Shown here: positions 1 through 8,482 of the stretch, piece after piece
Layout: every line of letters begins with the position of its first letter
Position numbering within the stretch: position 1 is the stretch's first letter
Source: CAVSDF01 sp963726715
GTDB taxonomy: Bacteria > Bacteroidota > Rhodothermia > Rhodothermales > BA12
Assembly (NCBI GenBank): GCA_963726715.1
Contig: CAVSDF010000010.1
Location: 939,001-1,003,000, forward strand
DNA length: 64,000 nucleotides
Direction: 5' to 3'
The notes under the pieces: model-generated
The model's database searches: none
Told to the model about the DNA's origin: nothing
Seen by the model: only the letters and a program-made list of their open reading frames with translations
Translations under genes and position numbers: made by a program

Positions 1-99
1 CGACGCCATCGCCGACGTGACGCGCCTCGTCGCCGACGACGAAGACGGCCGCCCGCCGACGCGGCCGCCGATCCGGCCCCCGTCACCGCCAACGCCTGA
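1..99 (+). CDS. Possible C-terminal end of a gene entering from the left (partial)
   Basis: The first 50 bases read in frame 2 as DAIADVTRLVADDEDG, which looks like coding sequence. That frame then becomes proline-rich and stays open to 391 without recognisable content. Frame 1 closes at a TGA at 97-99 after an ordinary alanine-rich tail (ADAAADPAPVTANA). A one-base indel near 45-50, as seen in many genes of this window, would join the two. No function can be assigned. The first 230 bases are GC-rich and the sequence after that becomes less so. Confidence 0.25.
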   Translation, partial: RRHRRRDAPRRRRRRRPPADAAADPAPVTANA

Positions 100-359
100 G
101 CGCGTTCAGGACGATGCCTCACGTGCCGCCGCCGGGTCCGCTCCGGTGGCGGCGCATGCGTTCGGGGCGAAGGAGCTCAGAGCCACCGCAGAACAATGTC
201 GTCGCCAAACTCGCTCGCTTCAGGCATGGCAGAAATGCGGTATAACAACAAAGCTCAGCCGCGCCCCCACGAGCAGCGACGAGTGCGGAGAAGGCACACG
301 TTGGCGTGAACAGGACGAGCGGGACGGCGGGCGTCAACTGCAGTGTTGGGTTGGGCGGC

Positions 360-749
360 CTACTTCAGCGCGCACTCCCCTCCTTCCTTGATTTCGTTAC
401 TGTCATACTTGGCTCGTACCCCACTCTCCAGCGCCTTGTAAAGCGTTTTGTACTCACTCGCTTTCCAGAATCCTGCGATGTCGGATAGCTCTGCTCCGAC
501 GCGCTCGGCAGATGCCCAGACCTCCAAGTGGGTATTGCTCTCGGATCCCTCCCACGATGGATACACTTCAGACGAATACCGGGAAGGCATAAACCCCGCA
601 GCAGAAGCTGCTCCGCTGACGAGACGCTTGAAATCTTCGGCCGTATGCTCGGACCTGATCGGGACGCTGATACAGTCGGTGTACAGCACGTCACACCCAG
701 ACAACGCGCAGCCAATGGCGACGAGGGAGAGTGTATAAGGTTTGAGCAT
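360..749 (-). CDS. Small lipoprotein of unknown function
   Basis: About 129 residues starting MLKPYTLSLVAIGCALSGC, a short signal peptide ending in a lipobox (LSGC), so probably a lipid-anchored envelope protein. The rest is soluble, with aromatic residues and no family I recognise. I chose the ATG at 749 because it puts the lipobox cysteine at residue 19; an ATG at 761 and the long form from 809 would add an unlikely N-terminus. Base composition here is visibly less GC-rich than almost everywhere else in the window, and codons ending in A or T are frequent, so recent acquisition is possible. Confidence 0.6.
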   Translation of the reverse strand: MLKPYTLSLVAIGCALSGCDVLYTDCISVPIRSEHTAEDFKRLVSGAASAAGFMPSRYSSEVYPSWEGSESNTHLEVWASAERVGAELSDIAGFWKASEYKTLYKALESGVRAKYDSNEIKEGGECALK

Positions 750-924
750 GCCGCCTAACATTTGCCTGCTTAGCTGCCGAGGCTGACGGCACGACGGGTG
801 GACGAGCAAAAGTAGGCGCCGGCGCTCGGGCGAGCCAACGACACTGGCGCCCCCAGTCGGCCTACAGCGGCGAGTTACACCGCCCGGTGATCAGCTCCGG
901 CGAGGCTATGTCAACCGTAGTCCA

Positions 925-1335
925 TCAGCGCTCCGCCGACCGCGCCAGCGCGCTGAGCACGTGGACAGCCTCGTCCGCCCGATCCGCTGGTACGAACACG
1001 TGGTCGTGATAGTACGCGGCAACGACGTTCGCGCTGATCCCGTGCTCGGTCAGGGCAGCGGCGACGGCGGCCGTCAGGCCGACTGCGGCGAGACTGGAGT
1101 GGACGCGGAGCGTGATCATCCTAAACACACCGTCGTAAGGCTCGGCGAAGGCGTCGGCGTGGACCCTCGGAACGACGAGCGTAAGCCCCTCGTCCTCGGC
1201 GACGGCCGCGACCGGCGACAGTTCCTCCCCGGCCCCGTAGGACGCGCCGGGCCGGGAGACGAAGACGAACTCACCGGCGCCGAGCGTCGGTCTCATCGAG
1301 GAGACGAGAAGAGCGAGGTCGGTAATGCCACTCAC
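925..1335 (-). CDS. ACT domain-containing protein (COG3602 type)
   Basis: A protein of 136 residues with a GTG start. It begins MSGITDLALLVSSMRPTL and continues with GEFVFVSRPG, VVPRVHADAF, MITLRVHSSLAAVGLTAAV and HDHVFVPADRADEAVHVL. This order matches the small two-ACT-domain family (ACT_3 followed by ACT_7), whose members are about 130 residues long, so it appears complete. ACT domains usually bind amino acids or other small ligands; the ligand and target of this family are not established. It stands alone, so the context gives no further hint. Confidence 0.75.
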   Translation of the reverse strand: MSGITDLALLVSSMRPTLGAGEFVFVSRPGASYGAGEELSPVAAVAEDEGLTLVVPRVHADAFAEPYDGVFRMITLRVHSSLAAVGLTAAVAAALTEHGISANVVAAYYHDHVFVPADRADEAVHVLSALARSAER

Positions 1336-1740
1336 GATCGACGGCGGTAGGGCAGTTTAACCACTGATTGAGCTGCGTGGACGGTGTGTTGCGCGGCGGC
1401 TCGGACGCACAATCACCGAAGTCTACGATGCACACGCCTGCGTCGCAAGGGCGTCGTGATGCGGCGCGGGGACGTGGAACTGCTCGGGAGCGGGAGGTAT
1501 GCCGCCACACGGAGCACGAGCGCCAGGCCTTGAGGTCCGCTCTGCCGGTTGCGAAACAGGTCACCTTGTGCGAGGCGCAGGCCTCCGGGAGCCACAGGGA
1601 AGGGCTGCCTCCCTGCCAGCACGCCCGAAGCCCGTACCGGTCGCGGGGAGGGCGCGGCACGAACCCCGAGGCGGGGGCGGGCGTGAAAGGCGGTCCCTTT
1701 TGCTCGCGGCCTGCCGTTCGCCCGTCCTCTCCTCCCGCCG
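1336..1740. other. Intergenic stretch without a supported gene
   Basis: About 400 bases between the divergent ACT protein and the MarR gene. Open frames cross it on both strands but have the arginine- and proline-rich composition of GC-rich noncoding sequence and match no family. The promoters of both neighbours should lie here; I could not pick out convincing elements. Confidence 0.4.
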
Positions 1741-2214
1741 ATGCGCCTCGCCGACCGTCTCCACCAGACCCGTTTCGCCTCGGCGGCCAACGAGGCGATG
1801 CTCAACGTGCTCGTCACCGCGTCGTGGCTCTCGGGCGAGATCTCGCAGGCGCTCAGCGAGCACGGCCTCACGATGGCGCAGTACAACGCCCTCCGCATCC
1901 TGCGCGGCAGCCACCCCGAGCGCCTCACCTGCACCACCGTCGGCGATCGCCTGCTCGACCGCACGCCCGACGTCACGCGCCTGCTCGACCGACTGGAGCG
2001 CGCCGGACTCGCCGAGCGCGTCCGCGCCGAGCACGACCGCCGCGTCGTCCACGTCGGCATCACGCCGCAGGGGCTGCGCCTGCTCGGGGCCGCGCAGCCC
2101 GCGATGGCCGCGATGGAGGCCCGCCTCGCCGCCATCGCCACGCCCGACGAGTTCGCCACCCTCAGCGCCCTCCTCGAACGGATGCGCGATGCGGAGGCGC
2201 AGCCTGCGGGGTGA
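1741..2214 (+). CDS. MarR family transcriptional regulator
   Basis: 157 residues, typical for MarR proteins. A dimerisation helix region (MLNVLVTASWLSGEISQAL) is followed by a winged helix-turn-helix at about residues 40-110: LTMAQYNALRILRG, then TTVGDRLLDRTPDVTRLLDRLE as the helix-turn-helix, and a wing with the family's acidic-DRR motif (EHDRRVV). It probably acts as a dimeric DNA-binding repressor responding to a small molecule or stress. It lies alone, upstream of the queuosine transporter and separated from it by a repeat-bearing spacer, so its target is unknown. The ATG follows cctcccgccg, the CCGATG context common in this window. Confidence 0.85.
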   Translation: MRLADRLHQTRFASAANEAMLNVLVTASWLSGEISQALSEHGLTMAQYNALRILRGSHPERLTCTTVGDRLLDRTPDVTRLLDRLERAGLAERVRAEHDRRVVHVGITPQGLRLLGAAQPAMAAMEARLAAIATPDEFATLSALLERMRDAEAQPAG

Positions 2215-2218
2215 GATG

Positions 2219-2325
2219 TTGAGGTGGTGAGGGGTGAGTTCGTGGGAGGTGATGCGGCGCCGCATCTCTACCTGAGCGCCCATATTCCCTCACCAACCCA
2301 CACTCCCTCCAACCCTCCCCAACCG
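2219..2325. repeat. Composite intergenic repeat: GT-rich arm, degenerate palindrome, AC-rich arm
   Basis: Directly after the MarR stop comes a GT-rich arm (GAGGTGGTGAGGGGTGAG). In the middle is a palindrome, GATGCGGCGCCGCATC, followed by TCTAC, which resembles one half of the palindrome found intact at 19841 and 34312. The right arm is AC-rich (CCTCACCAACCCACACTCCC). The two arms are approximate reverse complements of each other. The same arrangement recurs at several other spacers in the window. Confidence 0.55.
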
Positions 2326-2402
2326 GCGCAGGGTGTCGCGGAGTGGGTCGCGGGCGCGCGTGGCGGCGCGTACCTTCGAGGCGCTTCCTCCCGCTCTCCC
2401 GC

Positions 2403-3191
2403 ATGGCCGACGGTTACGTCTCCGGCGCCTCGCCGCCTGCCTCATCGACCGCCGGCGGCCACGTCCGGGCGCCGTTCCGGCTCTCGCGTCCGCAGCGGCT
2501 CTTCGTCGTGCTCGCGGCCATCTTCCTGACGGCCCTCGTCGTCGCCGAGGCGACGGCGTCGAAGTTCTTCTCGGCCTTCACGCTTCCGTTCACGTTCTCG
2601 CTCTGGGGCTTCGAGACGACGACGGTGGTGATGACGACGGGCGTGATCGCCTTCCCGGTGACCTTCATCGTCACCGACCTGCTCAACGAGTACTACGGGC
2701 GCGCGGGCATCCGCTTCCTCTCGTACGTCGGGGCGGCGATGATCGTCTTCGAGTTCGTGCTCGTGCGCATCGGGATGGCGCTTCCCACCGCCGACGGATC
2801 GCCGGTCTCGGGCGCGGCCTTCGACATGGTCTTCGGCGCCTCGCAGCGCGTCATCTTCGGAAGCCTGACCGCGTTCATGCTCGGGCAGCTGCTCGACATC
2901 GCCCTGTTCTTCCGACTTCGGCAGCTCACCAGGGGGCGTCACCTGTGGCTCCGCGCGACCGGCTCGACGCTCGGCTCGCAGCTCTTCGACACCGCCATCG
3001 TGCTCTCGATCGCCTTCTGGGGGCAGATCCCCGCCGGGCAGATCGCTGCGATCACGCTCTTCAACTACGGATACAAAGTCGCCATCGCCATCGCCATCAC
3101 GCCGCTCATCTACGCTGGCCATCGGCTGATGGACCGCTACCTCGGCGACCACCTCGCCGAGCAGATGCTCGACGCCGCCGACGATGCCTGA
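2403..3191 (+). CDS. yhhQ: Queuosine precursor transporter (YhhQ family)
   Basis: About 262 residues with roughly six membrane segments, from FVVLAAIFLTALVVAEATASK to YKVAIAIAITPLIYAGH. The family signatures are present: VVAEATASK in the first helix, FPVTFIVTDLLNEYYGR, and the late segments LGSQLFDTAIVLSIAF and LFNYGYKVAIAIAITP. The family imports queuosine precursors such as preQ0 across the inner membrane for tRNA modification. The ATG at 2403 gives the normal N-terminus; the frame opens earlier at 2343 but adds an arginine-rich stretch. Its 3' end overlaps the possible upstream start of the next gene by eight bases. Confidence 0.88.
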   Translation: MADGYVSGASPPASSTAGGHVRAPFRLSRPQRLFVVLAAIFLTALVVAEATASKFFSAFTLPFTFSLWGFETTTVVMTTGVIAFPVTFIVTDLLNEYYGRAGIRFLSYVGAAMIVFEFVLVRIGMALPTADGSPVSGAAFDMVFGASQRVIFGSLTAFMLGQLLDIALFFRLRQLTRGRHLWLRATGSTLGSQLFDTAIVLSIAFWGQIPAGQIAAITLFNYGYKVAIAIAITPLIYAGHRLMDRYLGDHLAEQMLDAADDA

Positions 3192-3222
3192 CGCCTCCAT
3201 CCCCGCCCGCGCCCTCCGACTC

Positions 3223-5160
3223 ATGCCCCGTCGCTCCGCCCGCTCCCTGCGTCCCGCCCGCGCCGCGCTCGCCGCCGGTGTCGTCGGCGGTGCTCTGTTC
3301 GGCAGTGCGCTGCTCGCGCAATCGGCTCTCGCGCAGGCCGTCGAGCATCCGTTCTCGTTCTCGCTCCTGCCCGGCCAGGTGCCGCCGCTCGTGCTGCCAC
3401 GGTTTGCGTGGGGGGATGTGGACGGCGACGGCGACCTCGACATCGTCGCCATCGGATTGCGGAGCGTGGGGACGGCGCCGACGCCCTACGCGGCCGTCCT
3501 GCGCAACGACGGACGCGCGCCCGACCCGCTCGCACCCGGTGGCGTGACGGTCCGCCTGACCGCCGTGCCTCTGCCGCTCGCCCTCGCCTACGGCGACGTG
3601 GCCCTCGGCGACATCGACCGCGACGGTGACCTCGACCTCCTCGTCACCGGATCGCTCGACGCGGCCGCGCCGCACCGCCCGCGCGCGGTCCTCTACCGCA
3701 ACGACGGACGCGGCGGCTTCACCGACAGCGGCGTCGCCCTCCCGCAGGTCTTCGGCGGATCGGCACGAATGGCCGATTTCGACGGCGACGGCGCCCTCGA
3801 CCTCCTCCTCACCGGCACGAGCACGACCGGCGCGCCCTACCTGCCGACGACCGCGCTCCTGCGCCAGAGCGGCCCCTTCGCCTTCACCCCCGTCGCCGGG
3901 AGCGGCCTGCCGGGCCTCGCCTTCGGCGACGTGCGGATCGTCGATGCCGATGGCGACGGCGACCTCGACGCGTTCGTGAGCGGCATCGCCAGCGTGGGCG
4001 CGGCGCCGGGCGCGCCGCTCGGGGCGCTCTACCTCAACACCGGCGGACGCTTCGCCGCCAGCCCGCTCGCCGTCCCCGGCGGCGCCCTCGCGCGCATCGA
4101 CGCGGTGCGGCGCGGCGGCGCCCTCGACCTCGCCGCCACCGCCGGACGTCCGTACCCGATGGGCCTCACCGGCAGCGTGCGCGTGAGCGTCGGCACGAAC
4201 GCGGCGGGCACGGGCGGCGTGGCCCTTGCCCCCGATCCGCTCGTCGGCGGAACGGTGCTGTGGACCGACATCGAGAGCGACGGGCTGCCGGAGCTCGTCA
4301 TCGGCGGGCAGACGCGCCCGCTCGGCACGATGGCGACGCGCCTCTACCGCGTGCGCCCGGTCGGCACGGGCGGCAGTGTGCGCCTCGACCTCGCCGGGCA
4401 CCTCGAAGGCCTGCGGCACGGCGGCGCGGCCATCGGCGATCTCGACGGCGACGGCGACCTCGACATCGCCGCCTCGGGCATCACCCGCACCGGCACCGCG
4501 GCGGGCGTCGTCTACCGGAACGACAACTGGGGCCGCCCGACCGTCCCCACGCCCCCCATCGCCTTCGCCGCGACGCCCGACGGCGGCGGCCTGCGCCTCC
4601 GCTGGGACGCCGCCGAGGGCGCGGCGAGCTACGCCGTGCGCATCGGGACGGAAGCGGGGAGGAGCGACCTCGTGGCCGCCGACGCGGCGCCGTCGGGATG
4701 GCGGACGGTCGCGCAGCCGGGGCCGGTCGCCGAGCCGTCGCTGTGGCTCTCGCCCGCGCTCCTCGCGCGCGCGCCCGGCGGACGCGTTCACATCGGCGTG
4801 CAGGCGATCAGCGCCGCGCTCGTCGGCTCGCCCTTCGCCGAGATCGCCGCCGACGTCTCGACCGTGACGTCCGCCGCCGCGCCCGACCGCCCGACCGTCT
4901 GGGCCATCGGCGCCCCGGCCCCGCAGCCGCTGCGCGGCGCCGGGCACGTCCGCGTCTCCGTCCCCACCGCCACGCCGGGCGCGACGCTCGACCTCGTCGA
5001 TGCGCTCGGGCGCACCGTCGCGCGGCTGCACGCCGGCCCCCTCGCGCCGGGCGTCCACGACGTGCCGCTCGACGGCGGATCGCTCGCGCCGGGCGTCTAC
5101 ATGCTGCGGCTCGCCACGCCCGGCGGCCTCGTCACCCGCCCGCTCGTCATCGCCCGCTGA
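3223..5160 (+). CDS. Secreted FG-GAP/VCBS repeat protein with T9SS type A sorting domain
   Basis: About 645 residues. A signal peptide (MPRRSARSLRPARAAL, then a hydrophobic core ending LAQSALAQA) precedes a seven-bladed-propeller-like region with calcium-binding style loops: DVDGDGDLD, DIDRDGDLD, DFDGDGALD, DADGDGDLD and DLDGDGDLD. After about residue 455 there is a fibronectin-like segment (PDGGGLRLRWDAAEGAASY). The last 80 residues (DLVDALGRTVARL, LAPGVYMLRL) form a type A C-terminal sorting domain, so export through the type IX system to the cell surface or medium is likely. I prefer the ATG at 3223; an ATG at 3184 overlaps the previous stop and lengthens the signal peptide. It is followed by a second FG-GAP gene. 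Confidence 0.8.
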   Translation: MPRRSARSLRPARAALAAGVVGGALFGSALLAQSALAQAVEHPFSFSLLPGQVPPLVLPRFAWGDVDGDGDLDIVAIGLRSVGTAPTPYAAVLRNDGRAPDPLAPGGVTVRLTAVPLPLALAYGDVALGDIDRDGDLDLLVTGSLDAAAPHRPRAVLYRNDGRGGFTDSGVALPQVFGGSARMADFDGDGALDLLLTGTSTTGAPYLPTTALLRQSGPFAFTPVAGSGLPGLAFGDVRIVDADGDGDLDAFVSGIASVGAAPGAPLGALYLNTGGRFAASPLAVPGGALARIDAVRRGGALDLAATAGRPYPMGLTGSVRVSVGTNAAGTGGVALAPDPLVGGTVLWTDIESDGLPELVIGGQTRPLGTMATRLYRVRPVGTGGSVRLDLAGHLEGLRHGGAAIGDLDGDGDLDIAASGITRTGTAAGVVYRNDNWGRPTVPTPPIAFAATPDGGGLRLRWDAAEGAASYAVRIGTEAGRSDLVAADAAPSGWRTVAQPGPVAEPSLWLSPALLARAPGGRVHIGVQAISAALVGSPFAEIAADVSTVTSAAAPDRPTVWAIGAPAPQPLRGAGHVRVSVPTATPGATLDLVDALGRTVARLHAGPLAPGVHDVPLDGGSLAPGVYMLRLATPGGLVTRPLVIAR

Positions 5161-5246
5161 CCGGTCGTTGTGACACCGGCGGCCCCCGCCGCCCTTCCCT
5201 GCTCTTCGCGCCCGTCCTCGCGCCCGTCTCCGTGCTTCGACTTCCG

Positions 5247-6530
5247 ATGTCCTTTGCTTCCCGCCGCGCCTCGCTCGCGGGCCTGCTCCTCGCCGCCGCC
5301 GCGCTCGGCCTCGCCGCGCCCGCCGCGACCGCGCAGCGCGTCTTCTACGACACCGTCGCTGTCGCGCCGCGGCTCGCGCTCACGCACAACCGCATCGCCG
5401 CCGGCGACCTCAACGGCGACGGCGCGCCCGACCTCTTCCTCGCGGGTCTCGGCCTCACCACCGGTCAGCCGACGACCAACATTCTCCGCTTCACCATCGC
5501 CAACCGCAGCAACCCGGCGCGCGGCGACACGACGTTCTCGGTGGCCTACAGCAGCAGCGTCAACCAGTTCGGCGCCGTCTGGGGCGGCGATGTGCTCGTC
5601 CACGACCTCGACGGCGACGGGCGCGCCGACATCGCCTTCACCGGGGCCAACGACTCGACGAGCACCGCCCGCCCGCTCAGCGGCGCCGCGCGGCAGACGC
5701 CCGGGCCGGTTAACACGCCGGCCACGCTCGTCAGCATCGCGCCGGCCAGCTTTCCGCTTCCCGCCCTCGTTCACGCGCGCCTCGCCGCGAGCGGGCGGAT
5801 CGTCGCCGCGATGGGCCGGACTGCGAGTGGCACGCTCACGCTCACCGTCCTGCGCCGCAGCGCCGCGACCGGCATCGCCCACACCGCGACCGTCCTCTCG
5901 ACCGGCCTCGAACTCGGCGCCCTCGCCTTCGGAGACTGCGACCGCGATGGCGACGACGACCTCTTCGCCACCGGCCTCGACGCCGCCGGGCGGCCCCGCG
6001 CCCTGCTCTACCGCAACGACGGCGGCGCCTTCACCGAGACCGACGCGGCCGGCGTGCCCGGCACCTTCAACGGCGACGCCCTGATGCGCGACCTCGACGG
6101 CGACGGCGACGCCGACCTCGCGCTCACCGGCAGCGCCTACGGTCCGGCGGGCACCGAGGGCGTGACCCGGGTGCTCCGCGCCGAGAATTGCGCCTTCACC
6201 CCCGTCGCGCTCGCCTCCGAGATCGAGCGCCTGGAGGGCACCGGCATCGCCACGGGCGACCTCGAAGGCGACGGCCGCGATCTCTTCGTGATGGGCCGTC
6301 TCGCCGAGCAGCCGACGCAGACGCTCATCGTCCCCATCGGCGCTCTCGCTGCCCCGCTTGCCATCCGCGAGCGCCTGAGCGGCGCCGACTACGGCAACCT
6401 CGTCGTGCTCGACTACGACGGCAACGGCGTCGACGACCTGCTCACCGTCGGCTCGCGCGAGCAGCTGATCAACGGCGCGGTGCAAGCCATTCGCCACGTC
6501 GTGCTCACCCGCGCCCGTTTCCGCCTGTAA
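5247..6530 (+). CDS. Secreted FG-GAP/VCBS repeat protein, tandem paralogue without sorting domain
   Basis: 427 residues. A signal peptide (MSFASRRASLAGLLLAAAAL, then APAATAQ) is followed by propeller-type repeats with acidic loops: DLNGDGAPD, DLDGDGRAD, DCDRDGDDD, DLDGDGDAD and DYDGNGVDD. It resembles the gene just upstream, from which it is separated by 86 bases. Unlike that gene it ends at HVVLTRARFRL, soon after the last repeat, with no visible T9SS sorting domain, so it may remain periplasmic or be exported differently. The ATG at 5247 is preceded by cttccg. What it binds is unknown. Confidence 0.75.
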   Translation: MSFASRRASLAGLLLAAAALGLAAPAATAQRVFYDTVAVAPRLALTHNRIAAGDLNGDGAPDLFLAGLGLTTGQPTTNILRFTIANRSNPARGDTTFSVAYSSSVNQFGAVWGGDVLVHDLDGDGRADIAFTGANDSTSTARPLSGAARQTPGPVNTPATLVSIAPASFPLPALVHARLAASGRIVAAMGRTASGTLTLTVLRRSAATGIAHTATVLSTGLELGALAFGDCDRDGDDDLFATGLDAAGRPRALLYRNDGGAFTETDAAGVPGTFNGDALMRDLDGDGDADLALTGSAYGPAGTEGVTRVLRAENCAFTPVALASEIERLEGTGIATGDLEGDGRDLFVMGRLAEQPTQTLIVPIGALAAPLAIRERLSGADYGNLVVLDYDGNGVDDLLTVGSREQLINGAVQAIRHVVLTRARFRL

Positions 6531-6666
6531 GGATCGCGGCGGCGTCCGGTCCTGCGCCGGGCGGCTGGTTTCCGGGCGATTGTTGCGTGGGAGGCGTGCC
6601 TGCACGTCGCCGCTCGCATCGCGCATCGTCTCCGTCGTCCGTCGCCGCGGCACACTGAAGCGGCGA

Positions 6667-6706
6667 CTCAACCGGCGGGTGGGCGTGGCGGCTGGTACCG
6701 GTTGAG
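6667..6706. terminator. Inverted repeat between convergent genes
   Basis: A perfect nine-base inverted repeat, CTCAACCGG at 6667-6675 and CCGGTTGAG at 6698-6706, lies between the end of the FG-GAP gene and the end of the aminotransferase gene. Its position suggests a shared terminator, but there is no T-run and the loop of 22 bases is long. Confidence 0.35.
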
Positions 6707-6729
6707 GGGCGCGGAGGCGGTGCGGCGGC

Positions 6730-6749
6730 GGGACGTGCAAGCACGTCCC
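6730..6749. repeat. Short perfect palindrome GGGACGTGC-AA-GCACGTCCC
   Basis: Nine-base arms separated by AA, directly downstream of the 6667 inverted repeat and just beyond the stop of the minus-strand aminotransferase. It may be a REP-like element or part of the terminator region. I saw only this one full copy. Confidence 0.45.
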
Positions 6750-6769
6750 CTACCGAGGGTCGGTGAATC

Positions 6770-8303
6770 TCAGAGCACGAACCACGCGCGCACGTCCGGC
6801 AGCGGATCGGGGCCGAGGGAGACGTACTCGCCGCTGTGGCGGTCGAAGGCGTAGTCGTCGGCCCAGCGCGGCGCCATGCTCGGCGACCTGCGCGATGGCG
6901 TCGAGGACGACGGCGAGTTCGGCGTCGGTCATCGTCGGGTGGAGCGAGAGGCGCACCCAGCCGGGCTTGTCGGAGAGGTCGCCCGCCTCGACGGCGTCGG
7001 TGATGGCGCGGGAGCGGCTCGGATCGACGTGGAGGAGGTAGTGCCCGTACGTCCCCGCGCACGAGCATCCGCCGCGCACCTGCACGCCGAAGCGGTCGCT
7101 GAGCAGGCGGACGGCGAGGTTGAAGTGGACGCCTTCGATGTAAAACGAGACGATCCCCAGGCGGTCTTCGTGGGCATCGGCGAGGATGTGGAGACCGGGC
7201 ATCCGGCGGAGCGCCGGGAGGGCCGTCGCCAGCAGTTCGGCCTCGCGGGCGCGGATCGCCGCCGTCCCCATCGCGTCCTTGACGCCGAGCGCGAGCGCCG
7301 CGCGGATGGTTTGCAGGAACGCAGGCGTGCCGCCGTCCTCGCGGGCCTCGATGTCGGCGTGGTAGCCGTGGCCGCCCCACGGGTTGGTGAACGTCACCGT
7401 GCCGCCGCCGGGGTTGTCGGGCACGCGGCAGTGGTAGAGGTGCCGGTCGAAGACGAGCACACCGGGCGTTCCCGGACCGCCGAGGCACTTGTGCGGCGAG
7501 AAGTAGACGGCATCGAGGCGCGCGCCGTCGTCGGGCTGCCCGTCCGGCCCGAGCGGGTGCATATCGATCGCGACATAGGGCGCGCTCGCGGCGTAGTCGG
7601 CGAAGCACAAACCGCCGGCCTCGTGCATCACGCGGGCAAGCTCGTGGATCGGCGCCTCGATGCCGGTCACGTTCGAGCAGGCGGTGAAGGCGCCGATGAG
7701 CGGCCGTCCGGCGTCGATGTGCGGCGCGAGGGCCGCGCGGAGGGCATCCGGACAGACGAGGCCGCGCTCGTTCGGCGGCACGACGACGACCTCGCCGGTC
7801 GTCTCGATCCACGATGTCTGGTTCGAGTGGTGCTCCATGTGCGTCACGAAGACGACCGGGCAGAGCGCCTCGGGCACGTTCACATACGGCGCGAGCACGT
7901 CGGGAATGCGCAGGCCGAGCATCCGCTGGAGCTTGTTGACAACCGTCGTCATCCCCGGCCCGGCGCAGACGATCACATCGCCCGGCCCGGCGCCGACGTG
8001 CGCCTTGATGCACGCCTGCGCGTGGTGGTAGGCGCGCGTCATCAGCGTCCCGCACGCCGAGGCCTCGGTGTGCGTGTTGCCGACGAACGGCCCGAACGTC
8101 TCCGCCATCGCCCGCTCAATCGGCCCGTACAGGCGCCCGGACGCGATCCAGTCGGCGTAGACGATCGGCACCGGCCCGTCCGCTGTCTCGACCACCGCGT
8201 CGATGCCGACGATGCCCGCGCGAAACGGCGCGAAGTGCGCTTCGAGATTCGACGGAATCGCCGTGTCGTCAGGCGCGGGGGCGAGGATTGGATCGGCGGT
8301 CAT
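6770..8303 (-). CDS. Class V aminotransferase-fold PLP enzyme (one frameshift near the C-terminus)
   Basis: About 510 residues, longer than a standard cysteine desulfurase. Markers run in order: YADWIASGRLYGPIE, GNTHTEAS, the cofactor pocket segment VTHMEHHSNQTSW, ACSNVTG, FADYAASAPY, and the presumed pyridoxal phosphate lysine in YFSPHKCLGGPGTPG. A cysteine-rich GGCSCAGTYGH follows near residue 420. The reaction is not determined; cysteine desulfurase-like or isopenicillin N epimerase-like chemistry is possible. The frame breaks near 6873: the uncorrected frame runs on to 6750, while a one-base correction gives the sensible end YVSLGPDPLPDVRAWFVL and a stop at 6770. The ATG at 8303 is preceded by ccccg. 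Confidence 0.8.
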
Positions 8304-8482
8304 CGGGGCAGGCGGCGGGCACGTCGGGGAAGGTACGCGCGGGGGCGGCGGGGCGTTTGGCGTGGAGATGCATTCGCACCCCGTCGCCGCGTCCCGGTGA
8401 GTCGCCGCGTTTCGGCCTGCCTGAACCCTGAAGAAGCACCCGCGCGGCACGTGCAGACGAACGGCGCGGCTACCTTCGCGCG

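Noticed and set aside
1368..2222. Frames of 240-280 codons on both strands across the MarR gene
   Set aside because: Proline/arginine-rich repeats of noncoding type; only the MarR frame carries a recognisable domain.
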